A stretch of DNA of 28,594 nucleotides, taken from IMG/VR virus record IMGVR_UViG_3300009157_000039, positions 1-28,594 of that record; one strand, 5' to 3'. This document shows positions 16,352 to 22,548 of this stretch, in pieces (the first letter of the stretch is position 1; each line of letters begins with the position of its first letter). Position numbers and translations under genes: made by a program. The notes beneath the pieces were generated by a model. The model made no database searches. It worked only from the letters and a program-made list of their open reading frames with translations, and had not been told where the DNA came from. Source of the stretch: a virus.

Positions 16352-16637
16352 GGTCCAGCTCTGAATTGGTCCCGATCTGGACCGGCTTCGCATCGATTAC
16401 TGCCGGCGCGTCGCGCCCGTTCACGATGTGGCGCACGACGACGCGGATGTCGCCTTCACCGTTCTCGCCTGCGTGCGTGGTCGGCGCCTTGCCCCAGCCG
16501 CGCTCGAACAGCAGCTCGACAGCGCGCACGCGCGCAGCGTCGCTCTCGCTGTTCTGCGCGATGCCGGCGAGCACGCGCACGCCCATCTCGGTCCATGCAC
16601 GCGCCAGCGATCTCAAATCACCTGGAGCTTTTGGCAT
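16341..16637 (-). CDS. Candidate terminase small subunit
   Basis: The protein has 98 residues from ATG 16637; the codon just upstream in frame is a stop, so the start cannot move up. It reads PGDLRSLARAWTEMGVRVLAGI, then AARVRAVELLFERGWGKAP and a C-terminal IRVVVRHIVNGRD. I recognise this as a small phage protein commonly found just before the large terminase in alphaproteobacterial and related phages. The helical N-terminal half could bind DNA at the packaging site. No strong ribosome site is seen; AGGGGG is about 15 bases away. The role is inferred from position. Confidence 0.65.
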   Translation of the reverse strand: MPKAPGDLRSLARAWTEMGVRVLAGIAQNSESDAARVRAVELLFERGWGKAPTTHAGENGEGDIRVVVRHIVNGRDAPAVIDAKPVQIGTNSELDHAL

Positions 16638-16693
16638 TTACGCGAACGGTGCCCCCTGAGCTGATTTGTTCCCTTCGGCACAAATCGTTTGTT

Positions 16694-16709
16694 CGCGGCG
16701 CGGTCAAGC
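16694..16709 (-). promoter_or_regulatory. Candidate leftward phage promoter or binding element, copy B
   Basis: On the minus strand this element reads GCTTGACCGCGCCGCG, with a near-consensus -35 hexamer TTGACC. It matches 14 of 16 positions of the element at 21175-21190 and resembles that at 21422-21437. Transcription from it would begin roughly 30-40 bases before ATG 16637, a fitting place for a late-operon promoter. No standard -10 hexamer is visible at 16-18 bases, so it may need an activator or may be a protein-binding site. Confidence 0.4.
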
Positions 16710-16884
16710 GGTGACGCTGACGCTTGGTGACACTGAATACTTACCTAATACCATTACACTCCGTTAGGCCTATATAGAGAAACGGCGACACATGGCGTCA
16801 TGCGTCACCATGTGACGCCTTATGACGCTAATCCTCGCGACATATTTGCCGATCCCTGGTGACGGTGTGACGCTTGGTGACGCC
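16710..16884. repeat. GTGACGC repeat cluster in the replication/terminase control region
   Basis: The 16638-16886 gap has no gene and holds a cluster of TGACGC-type sites. The 14-mer TGACGCTTGGTGAC occurs at 16718-16731 and again at 16868-16881. GGTGACGC lies at 16710-16717 and GGTGACGG at 16858-16865. A palindrome GCGTCAC-CAT-GTGACGC lies at 16802-16818, nested in the wider pair GGCGTCA/TGACGCC (16794-16819). TGACGC also occurs at 16823-16828. An AT-rich TATATAGAG core is at 16771-16779. Candidates are operator array, replication origin iterons, or packaging-initiation site. Confidence 0.7.
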
Positions 16885-16886
16885 TT

Positions 16887-18110
16887 TTAAGCAGGACTTT
16901 CCCAAAACCTCTTGCGCCCATTTCTTTTCGCGACCCAGCCGATGTCACGCAAAATTGAAGCGATGCGCGCCAGATGTTCCTGCCTCAGCTCCTTGTCGAT
17001 GAAGCCCAGGCAGTTTTTCGCGATCTCCGGGATCGTGGTCTTCGACACGGTCATGCAGTACTCGGTGATGCGTTCTTCCCAGATGTCGCCCGCGTACCGC
17101 TCCTGCTGCTGCGGCTTGATCATCTCGTTCTCGAACGCGGCGTCGGGCCACCAGCTTCCGCCCTGGCTGTAGTTCACCATTGCCTCGGCGAACAGCTGGT
17201 CGCGATACTCGGTGAGCAGCTCGACATTGATGCGGCCGCTCACGCCTGTTCGAACCGGCCAGAAGCGCCGGCCGCCGGTTGGGTCGCGCAGATACTGCGT
17301 CTGGTTGGTCGTACCGGCGAACACGCATTGCCTCGCCTCCTCGACCTCGACATGGCCGTATGCCGGCCTGTACCGCTCGACCGTGCGCGTGATGAAACTC
17401 TTCAGCAGCGTCAGCTCGGCGCGCCGCATTGCCTCCAGCTCGCTCACCTCGATCAGCCACTTGCCGCGCAGGTGCTGCGATGCGTCCTTGCCGTGCGCAA
17501 TATCCGGCAGGTGATCGCTGAACCACTCGCCGCCCAGCACGCGGCACGCGCTCGATTTCAGTATCCCCTGCGGCCCCTCGAACACCGGCATGTGATCCGC
17601 CTGACATCCAGGCTGCACGATGCGCGCCACCATCGAGGTCAGGAACATGCGTCCGATGTGCGCATTGTAGGCGTTCAGCTCCGCGCCCAGGTAGCTCGAC
17701 ATCCACACGCCAAGCCTCGGCACCTCGTCCCACACCAGACTTTCGAGATAGTCGCGCACCGGATGGAATTTGCATTCGTCGGCACGCGCATTGATCGCCT
17801 TGCGCGCGGTCTCGACCGCCATGTGGGTCATGCCGGTCTCCTGCAACCAGACGCACAGACGCGCCACGTCGTTGTCGGTCAGCCAGCGCGCCGGCTGCAC
17901 CAGATAGCCCGTCGTGGCGAGCTGGTCGATCTCCTGCGTGACCACGACGCCGCGCAGCATCTCGTCGTAGCCGTAGCAGTCGCGCACGCGGTGGTCGCTG
18001 CGCAGCGCGATCATCGCATTGTGCAGGTTCGACAGCAGCCCGCCCTTGCTGTTCAGCTGGCAGGCGTTCTTCCAGGCGAGCGAGAACTTCACGACATTGT
18101 CATTGCCCAT
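16887..18110 (-). CDS. VirE-family (VapE-type) phage replication ATPase/helicase
   Basis: From ATG 18110 (GGGAG seven bases upstream) the protein has 407 residues. It carries the VirE/SF3-like ATPase core: Walker A GPQGILKSS at 179-187, Walker B KWLIEVSEL at 217-225 and the sensor-like FAGTTNQ at 264-270. The arginine-finger segment GGRRFWPV follows at 279-286. FEGPQGILKSSACRVLGG and the downstream RPAYGHVEVEEARQCVF are typical of virulence-associated protein E. Such proteins act in phage and satellite replication, often with a primase domain that is not evident here, so this may be helicase only. It is the last gene of its operon. Confidence 0.88.
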   Translation of the reverse strand: MGNDNVVKFSLAWKNACQLNSKGGLLSNLHNAMIALRSDHRVRDCYGYDEMLRGVVVTQEIDQLATTGYLVQPARWLTDNDVARLCVWLQETGMTHMAVETARKAINARADECKFHPVRDYLESLVWDEVPRLGVWMSSYLGAELNAYNAHIGRMFLTSMVARIVQPGCQADHMPVFEGPQGILKSSACRVLGGEWFSDHLPDIAHGKDASQHLRGKWLIEVSELEAMRRAELTLLKSFITRTVERYRPAYGHVEVEEARQCVFAGTTNQTQYLRDPTGGRRFWPVRTGVSGRINVELLTEYRDQLFAEAMVNYSQGGSWWPDAAFENEMIKPQQQERYAGDIWEERITEYCMTVSKTTIPEIAKNCLGFIDKELRQEHLARIASILRDIGWVAKRNGRKRFWESPA

Positions 18111-18855
18111 CGGCAAACTCCCGCAGCAGCAGCGGCATCATGCTCGTCTGCAACGGCTGCTTGTCCATCTCGCGCACGAAGCGCCGCGCTTCCTGCCAGT
18201 CGCGCCGCCGCCCCTCGCGCGATGCCGCATACGACCACGCCATGCTGTCCGCGCTGTGCAACATCTCGCGCACGCCGGCCGACGCCAGCGCGGTCTTCTT
18301 CAAGCCGAAACCGTGCAGGCGCAGATCGGGACGGCGCCGCTTGATCTCGAACAGGATGTGCTCGACCTCCTGCGGCTTCGAATAATTGCGCTTGCACACG
18401 CTGCCGACACCGACCCAGGCGCCGTCGCGGAGGAGCCGGTCGTACATGTCGAGATGGCGCACGTATTCGTCCGGCGCGTAGCCTTGCAGCACCGGCATGA
18501 TCTCGACAGCGGTCAGCTCGCGCAGCTCCGCGTAGCGTTCGATGGTCAGCGCCTGATGCTCGTGAACCGTCAGCCCGGTGCGCTTGAGGATCATCGGCTC
18601 GCACATGTAGTCCTGCGCGACCGCGCACAGCAGGCCGAGATCGAACGCACGCACGCGCTCGATCTCGGCCGCATAGTCGGCAACCGAATTGCGGTAGCGA
18701 CCGTGTCGCGCCAGCTCGCTGAACGCGCCGCTGTCCATGATCCAGCTGCACCCCAGCGGCTTGCGCTTGCGGATGCTCAATCGGTTCACGCTCACGAACG
18801 CATCATTGAAATGCCGCGCATGCCACAGCTTGTACAGCCCGACGAAGAACCTCAT
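18100..18855 (-). CDS. dpdA: DpdA-like transglycosylase, 7-deazaguanine DNA modification
   Basis: The 251-residue protein retains the tRNA-guanine transglycosylase motif series in the shortened phage DpdA form. These are MDSGAFSEL at 40-48 (base-recognition Asp41), AQDYMCEP at 80-87 (Asp82), PVLQGY at 121-126, WVGVGSVCKR at 147-156 and LHGFGLKKT at 180-188. The last is SADSMAWSYA at 201-210, whose Asp203 aligns with the nucleophile. DpdA proteins exchange guanine in DNA for a 7-deazaguanine base, which shields phage DNA from restriction. No preQ0 synthesis genes are visible in the window, so precursor would come from the host or from genes outside. Start overlaps the previous stop by ATGA; GGAGG lies four bases upstream. 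Confidence 0.82.
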   Translation of the reverse strand: MRFFVGLYKLWHARHFNDAFVSVNRLSIRKRKPLGCSWIMDSGAFSELARHGRYRNSVADYAAEIERVRAFDLGLLCAVAQDYMCEPMILKRTGLTVHEHQALTIERYAELRELTAVEIMPVLQGYAPDEYVRHLDMYDRLLRDGAWVGVGSVCKRNYSKPQEVEHILFEIKRRRPDLRLHGFGLKKTALASAGVREMLHSADSMAWSYAASREGRRRDWQEARRFVREMDKQPLQTSMMPLLLREFADGQ

Positions 18856-19040
18856 GGCGCCTCCAGCCCGACTGCCTTGCGGATGTCGGCGACCGCCTCG
18901 GCGACGCGCCCCTGATTGACGTCGAACATGTCGGCCAGCGTGTGCTGCGCGATGCCACGCAGCAGATGGAAGTAGGCGACTTTGATCTTTTCTTCCGGGG
19001 TCAGATCGCCCTTCGGTTCGAAGCTTCGTGCCATCGCCAT
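18852..19040 (-). CDS. Small helix-turn-helix protein
   Basis: ATG 19040 (62 residues) is preceded by GGAGG nine bases away; ATG 19034 is a possible alternative. The C-terminal part reads LRGIAQHTLADMFDVNQGRVAEAVADI, a compact HTH pattern in which the TLADMFDVNQGRV segment is the helix-turn-helix. Small proteins of this type are common in phage early operons and probably bind DNA. It sits two bases after the nuclease-like gene and overlaps the DpdA-like start by ATGA. Confidence 0.72.
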   Translation of the reverse strand: MAMARSFEPKGDLTPEEKIKVAYFHLLRGIAQHTLADMFDVNQGRVAEAVADIRKAVGLEAP

Positions 19041-19041
19041 G

Positions 19042-19539
19042 TCACGCCGCCTCCGTCCTGAGAATGCGCAGCGCACACAATTCATCGAGCGTGCGATACG
19101 GTCGCGGCACGAAGTAGCATTGCCGCTTCTCGTTCCAGACACCGCGCTCGCGCGCATCAACACCGCGCACCCAGCCGGCAACCTCGAAATTGAACCCGCC
19201 ATGCCACAGCACCAGCACGTAGGGCGTATCAGTCAACTCGGGTTCGTGGATGCCGATCTCGTTGCCGCTGCGCGTGTTGCGACAGCGCACCTCGACAAAG
19301 CCACCGACGTCGCCCTTCGTGTTCTCTCCAATCTTCGGTTCCCAGTGCAGGTTGAGCATGCGCGCAACGATGAATTCCGCGACCGCGCCGAGGATGGCGT
19401 TGTCGAACACCGCATCGTCGGGGTGACTGTTGCCGCCAGTGCGCTCCCATCCGCGTCGCAGAATGTCGACCGCACGCCGCATGCCGACCGTCGCCGCAAT
19501 GATGAAATCGGACGGATTGATCTCGATTTTGTTTTCCAT
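19042..19539 (-). CDS. Putative small PD-(D/E)XK-fold nuclease-like protein
   Basis: This 165-residue protein reads AVAEFIVARMLNLHWEP (Glu55), then NTKGDVGGFVEVRCRN (Asp77, Glu83 followed by Val-Arg). A helix with Glu, a strand with Asp and the E-x-R/K pair form the usual PD-(D/E)XK layout, here with Arg replacing the canonical Lys. The later YVLVLWHGGFNFEVAGWVRG stretch fits the second beta half. Phage proteins of this kind are often annotated as hypothetical or nuclease-like. The Arg makes catalytic activity uncertain; a substrate-binding role is possible. It is encoded three genes from a true VRR-NUC and next to the DpdA operon members. Confidence 0.6.
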   Translation of the reverse strand: MENKIEINPSDFIIAATVGMRRAVDILRRGWERTGGNSHPDDAVFDNAILGAVAEFIVARMLNLHWEPKIGENTKGDVGGFVEVRCRNTRSGNEIGIHEPELTDTPYVLVLWHGGFNFEVAGWVRGVDARERGVWNEKRQCYFVPRPYRTLDELCALRILRTEAA

Positions 19540-19551
19540 TCCCCGGCTCCC

Positions 19552-19608
19552 TCAGCGCGACGCCCAGGCCGGCGAGGGCAGCTTCGAATTGGTCGCCTTG
19601 TCAGCCAT
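19552..19608 (-). CDS. Tiny ORF, 18 residues
   Basis: ATG 19608 has an excellent AAGGAGGAG about six bases upstream and encodes MADKATNSKLPSPAWASR. It overlaps the end of another tiny ORF by eight bases. The very strong ribosome site and the tight fit between two genes suggest translation, perhaps as a leader or a coupling peptide. No function can be read from 18 residues. Confidence 0.45.
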   Translation of the reverse strand: MADKATNSKLPSPAWASR

Positions 19609-19645
19609 CGCTCACTCCTCCTTGGTTGCCGTCGTCTTCGTTCAT
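19601..19645 (-). CDS. Tiny ORF, 14 residues
   Basis: ATG 19645 overlaps the stop of the 278-residue gene by ATGA and encodes MNEDDGNQGGVSDG. GAGGGTGAGCGC precedes it, the same start context as at 14213 and 20478. It may exist mainly to carry ribosomes to the next strong start at 19608, since its own codons for Gln-Gly-Gly contain that ribosome site. Coding status is uncertain. Confidence 0.35.
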   Translation of the reverse strand: MNEDDGNQGGVSDG

Positions 19646-20478
19646 GCGCTCACCCTCCCCGGCTTCACGCTGTAGCGCGCGCGCTTGATGCCGAGAGCCG
19701 GATCGCCTCTCCAGTGTGCCGAGACATACTCAAGCTGCCCGTTGCGGATGCGAATGTGCTTGCGACAGAAGTGCAGGGCGCGCCGGCCGGTCAGATGTGC
19801 CTCGTGCGGCTCGCCGTCATCGATCTCGGGCGGCTTGGCGACCTCCAGCTTGATCTCGGTCCACGCATGCAGCGGGAATTTGCCGCGCCCGAAACCGCGC
19901 GTCAGTTCGCGCTCCAGCCCCACATTCGGCATGTACTGCCGACGCCCGATGATCCTCGGGCTGTTGATCAGCACGAGGACTGTCTGCGTAATACCCATCA
20001 GGGCGGACGCTGCTTGCAATGGATCGCGGCCGACCTTTAGCCAGTTCCGCATCGCCTCCTCCTCAAGACAAAAATCTCCGGTCTTGGGGATGAGAAACCC
20101 GATGCCGATCGCGGCTTGATGCTCGAACAAGCTGACGCCGACCGCTTCACGCATCACGCCAGCCCGATCCTCCATCGGCTCGGGAGCTTGCTTCAGCAGC
20201 ACGGCGCGCCGGTTGCGTTTGCTCGGTGCTTCGGGGACTTTCCACTCCAGCCAAGTGTTTGGCGCAGGCAGGAAACCAAACGTGTCGAACGCTCGCTCAA
20301 AATTCGTACGCTGCATCGTCTCGGAGATTAGATCCCAGCACGAAGTCACCTCAAAGCAATGGACATCATCAAGCGCGTAGCGCAGATCGGGGATGACCTC
20401 CGGATTGCGCCAGAACCCCTCGCGGTGCTTCGGCCGCGCGACGATCTGCTTGGCGAGATAGGCTGCGAGCGGTGTCAT
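19642..20478 (-). CDS. Conserved phage protein of unknown function
   Basis: The protein has 278 residues from ATG 20478, overlapping the VRR-NUC stop by ATGA. Segments such as INSPRIIGRRQYMPNVGLER, FPLHAWTEIKLEV, GRRALHFCRKHIRIRNGQLE and YVSAHWRGDPALGIKRARY look strongly conserved and recall an uncharacterised phage family of alphaproteobacterial phages. No catalytic motif is obvious. The Arg/His-rich C-terminal half suggests nucleic-acid binding. Its company (nuclease, VirE ATPase) suggests replication or recombination, by inference. Confidence 0.7.
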   Translation of the reverse strand: MTPLAAYLAKQIVARPKHREGFWRNPEVIPDLRYALDDVHCFEVTSCWDLISETMQRTNFERAFDTFGFLPAPNTWLEWKVPEAPSKRNRRAVLLKQAPEPMEDRAGVMREAVGVSLFEHQAAIGIGFLIPKTGDFCLEEEAMRNWLKVGRDPLQAASALMGITQTVLVLINSPRIIGRRQYMPNVGLERELTRGFGRGKFPLHAWTEIKLEVAKPPEIDDGEPHEAHLTGRRALHFCRKHIRIRNGQLEYVSAHWRGDPALGIKRARYSVKPGRVSA

Positions 20479-20888
20479 GCGCTCACCCTCGCTTGCACGA
20501 TGCCGAGATCACGCAGTGTGCCGATGATGTCGGCGTAGTCGTCGCTGCAGTGATAGGTGAACCCGCACTTGATGAGATGCAGCGCCACCTCCGACTGCAC
20601 CTCACTCAGCCGCCCGCCCGGCCGCTTCAGCTCAAGCCAGAACACGCTGGCGCCGGGGCCGCAGAAAATGAAATCGGGAAAGCCCGGCATCACGCCCATG
20701 CGCTTGAGCCGCATCGCCGTTACCATGTCGCGCTTCTCGCCGGCCGGGATGTGCGTGTAGCGCCACAGCGGATTGCACCAGCGGCGCAGCGTGTCGGCCA
20801 CCATGCAGTGCAGCTCGTACTCCTTCGCGCGCAGCAGCGGCACGCCGCGCTGGCGCTTGCTTCGAAAGAGATGGAGTTGCCGCTCCAT
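20475..20888 (-). CDS. VRR-NUC domain nuclease
   Basis: ATG 20888 shares one base with the previous stop (TGATG) and gives 137 residues. MPGFPDFIF at 67-75 supplies the PD pair, VFWLELKRPGGRLSEVQ at 82-98 the ELK motif and the downstream Gln. This is the standard VRR-NUC version of the PD-(D/E)XK fold, found in structure-specific nucleases such as FAN1 and in many phages, where they are thought to resolve branched DNA. It is the second gene in the leftward early operon. Confidence 0.88.
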   Translation of the reverse strand: MERQLHLFRSKRQRGVPLLRAKEYELHCMVADTLRRWCNPLWRYTHIPAGEKRDMVTAMRLKRMGVMPGFPDFIFCGPGASVFWLELKRPGGRLSEVQSEVALHLIKCGFTYHCSDDYADIIGTLRDLGIVQARVSA

Positions 20889-21124
20889 CACGCAGCCAGC
20901 TTGATGTTGCGGCACTCCTCGATGCCCCACAGGCGCGGCGGCGCAATCGCATCGCGCGCATAGAGCGCCGCCGAGATGGTGAGGAACGTCGGCGCCGACA
21001 TGCGGCGCAGCGCGACCCAGTTGCGCACATTGCTCTTGCTGCGCCCGGTCAGCCGCGCAACGGCCTCGACGCCGCCAAGGTGGATGACTACCGCCCTGAC
21101 CGAGGTAAGACGCTTACGTTTCAT
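20888..21124 (-). CDS. Cro-like helix-turn-helix regulator, first gene of the leftward early operon
   Basis: This 78-residue protein starts at ATG 21124, about 30 bases after where a transcript from the element at 21175-21190 would begin. It reads AVVIHLGGVEAVARLTGRSKSNVRNWVALRRM: an HTH of the Cro/YdaS-like kind, with the recognition helix near SKSNVRNWVAL. The C-terminal part is APTFLTISAALYARDAI. As the first gene next to a 485-bp control region with operator-like repeats, it is a candidate for the protein that binds them. GGAG lies some distance upstream (about 11 bases). Confidence 0.75.
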   Translation of the reverse strand: MKRKRLTSVRAVVIHLGGVEAVARLTGRSKSNVRNWVALRRMSAPTFLTISAALYARDAIAPPRLWGIEECRNIKLAA

Positions 21125-21174
21125 CGAAGGGGGCTCCCGCCTGGATACAGACGGTGACCCACGATGTGAGTTTA

Positions 21175-21190
21175 GGCGGCACGGTCAAGC
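21175..21190 (-). promoter_or_regulatory. Candidate leftward phage promoter or binding element, copy A
   Basis: On the minus strand it reads GCTTGACCGTGCCGCC, carrying TTGACC. It is the counterpart of copy B at 16694-16709. A start of transcription 35 bases on falls near 21154, about 30 bases before ATG 21124 of the HTH gene. A GGTGAC half-site at 21153-21158 would then overlap the start point, suited to repression. No good -10 hexamer is seen. Confidence 0.4.
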
Positions 21191-21317
21191 ACAAGCCGTT
21201 GCGCCTTGACGGGCATATCCACCGCACCAAAAATTAATTTTGCATCGGTGAATTGCGGGCGACGGTACAGTCACATCGCCATGATGACAGCGCGATGACA
21301 CTGCGAGCAACCGCATG

Positions 21318-21340
21318 GTGTCACCACCATTTGGTGACAC
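21318..21340. promoter_or_regulatory. Perfect operator-like palindrome GTGTCACCA-N5-TGGTGACAC
   Basis: Nine-base arms (21318-21326 and 21332-21340) pair perfectly around CCATT. The half-site TTGGTGACAC at 21331-21340 is identical to 16724-16733 in the terminase control region. Length, symmetry and placement are those of a dimeric repressor operator. It lies about 195 bases upstream of the leftward operon and 270 upstream of the rightward one. Confidence 0.65.
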
Positions 21341-21421
21341 GGCCTCACGTTGCATCGCCTCAATTCGGTTGTTGGGATATCACATGCAACCTCAGTGGTT
21401 TGCGCGCGGTACGCAGACTTT

Positions 21422-21437
21422 GGCGGCACAGTCAATA
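21422..21437 (-). promoter_or_regulatory. Candidate leftward phage promoter or binding element, copy C
   Basis: The + strand GGCGGCACAGTCAATA is the third copy of the 16-bp element; the minus strand reads TTGACTGTGCCGCC. With a preceding TTT it matches copy A across 17 bases apart from one inserted A and one substitution. It points left, about 245 bases upstream of copy A. Confidence 0.35.
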
Positions 21438-21609
21438 GTACAATATGGCGTATCGGTGGATTGTCCAGTTTTGGACTTGAGGTCGGGTAACCACCTGATT
21501 TTGTCCTCGCAATAAAGCATGTTTTGTTGTCAAGGTACGTTCATCGAGTTTTTGTGTCGACCCCGCAGCTTTCCGTGATGCCGCACCTCGTCCATCGCAA
21601 GGAACGAGC

Positions 21610-22122
21610 ATGAGCAAACTCGCGCCGAAATCCCCCCGCCTCGATGCAACCAGGGTGCGAGCACAGATCGATGCGCTGCGCGCTGCGTACCCGGATATCT
21701 GGGAGGACGACGATCTGCTCGCCGGCATGCTGGAGGGCGAGACCGATCTATGGCCGATGCTCGCCGAGACGGTGCAGCGCATCGCCTGGGCGCAGGGAAT
21801 GAGCGAAGGCATCGGCAACATCATGGACGACTTGAAGGCGCGCCATGGCCGTTTCGAGCGGCGCATCGAGGTGCTGCGCACGTTCGCCTTCAAGCTGCTG
21901 CAGATCGCCGACGTGCGGCGCGTCGAGCTGCCGCAGGCGACGCTGTCGATCCAGAACGGCCCGACAAAAGTGATCGTGACCAACGAGGCCGCGCTGCCGC
22001 TGCCGTGCGTCCGCATCAAGCGCGAGCCCAACAAGGTCGCCACCCGAGGCTACATGGACATACACGGCAGCTGCCCAGGCGCGGAGCTGAGCAACGCTGA
22101 GCCGATGCTGGTGATCAGGTGA
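21610..22122 (+). CDS. Gp157-like phage protein
   Basis: The protein has 170 residues from ATG 21610 with AAGGA nearby. The pattern LLAGMLEGETDLWPMLAETVQ, then MSEGIGNIMDDLKARHGRFERRIEVLRTF, a coiled coil, and a C-terminal LPQATLSIQNGPTKVIVTNE with PGAELSNAEPMLVIR, is the siphovirus Gp157 family layout. These proteins are widespread first or early genes in phages; a role in host interaction or nuclease modulation has been proposed but is not settled. It heads the rightward early operon. Confidence 0.85.
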   Translation: MSKLAPKSPRLDATRVRAQIDALRAAYPDIWEDDDLLAGMLEGETDLWPMLAETVQRIAWAQGMSEGIGNIMDDLKARHGRFERRIEVLRTFAFKLLQIADVRRVELPQATLSIQNGPTKVIVTNEAALPLPCVRIKREPNKVATRGYMDIHGSCPGAELSNAEPMLVIR

Positions 22123-22129
22123 AGTAGCC

Positions 22130-22285
22130 ATGCCTTCCCTCCGCGACGAAGTCGAGAAGCTGATCTGGGCACTGATCGCCATCCCGCGCGAGCAGCGCAC
22201 GCCAGCAATGAACCGGCTGCTGGTCGGTCTGGTGGCGGCTATCGATGAATACGACGCCGCTGACGAACCGGACAACGCAGCATGA
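22130..22285 (+). CDS. Small protein, 51 residues, unknown function
   Basis: ATG 22130 begins seven bases after the Gp157-like stop and ends in ATGA overlap with the next start. It reads MPSLRDEVEKLIWALIAIPRE then MNRLLVGLVAAIDEYDAAD, an amphipathic helical protein. No family recognised. The tight spacing and codon use match its neighbours, so it is probably real. Confidence 0.65.
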   Translation: MPSLRDEVEKLIWALIAIPREQRTPAMNRLLVGLVAAIDEYDAADEPDNAA

Positions 22286-22548
22286 GCAAAGCAGACGAAT
22301 TCAAAATCGAGATGACGCCCGAAGTCGCGGAGAAGCTCGCGCAAAACCCGGAGCTGGCCGAGGCCATGCGCATGTTCAGCGCCGGCTTCCGGCAGGCGCT
22401 GCACGCCGTCGAGACCGGACAGCACAAGACCATCGACGACGCCCTGGAGGCGATCCTGGGCTGCCGGCCGGAAAAGATCGACCCGGAGACCGGCGAGGTG
22501 ATCAAGGGCGCAAGCATGCAAGCCGACATGGAGAAGGAGCAGTCATGA
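22282..22548 (+). CDS. Small acidic phage protein, 88 residues
   Basis: Starts at ATG 22282 by ATGA overlap and ends in ATGA overlap with the annealing protein gene. The sequence (MSKADEFKIEMTPEVAEKLAQN, EAMRMFSAGFRQALHAVETGQH, PEKIDPETGEVI) is helical and acidic. I do not recognise a named family. Position directly upstream of a recombination protein suggests a helper in the same process, by inference. Confidence 0.7.
   Translation: MSKADEFKIEMTPEVAEKLAQNPELAEAMRMFSAGFRQALHAVETGQHKTIDDALEAILGCRPEKIDPETGEVIKGASMQADMEKEQS

Larger units (their letters stand above)
21125..21609. promoter_or_regulatory. Divergent early control region
   Basis: This 485-bp gene-free stretch separates the leftward operon from the rightward operon. 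It holds two copies of the TTGACY-GYGCCGC element (annotated separately), a GGTGAC palindrome (annotated separately), and an AT palindrome AAAATTAATTTT at 21230-21241. GATGACA occurs twice near 21283 and 21293. GTTGCAT and ATGCAAC form an inverted pair near 21349 and 21384. A rightward -10-like TACAAT is at 21439-21444, without a clear -35. The rightward gene starts at 21610 with AAGGA a few bases before. Confidence 0.65.

Noticed and set aside
16741-16780. Sigma-70 promoter built on TATATAGAG
   Set aside because: No -35 hexamer at acceptable spacing on the plus strand; the minus-strand option (ATGACG, 19 bases) is too weak to annotate.
21432-22043. 203-codon minus-strand frame over the Gp157-like gene
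   Set aside because: Antisense shadow, Ser/Arg-rich, no recognised domain.
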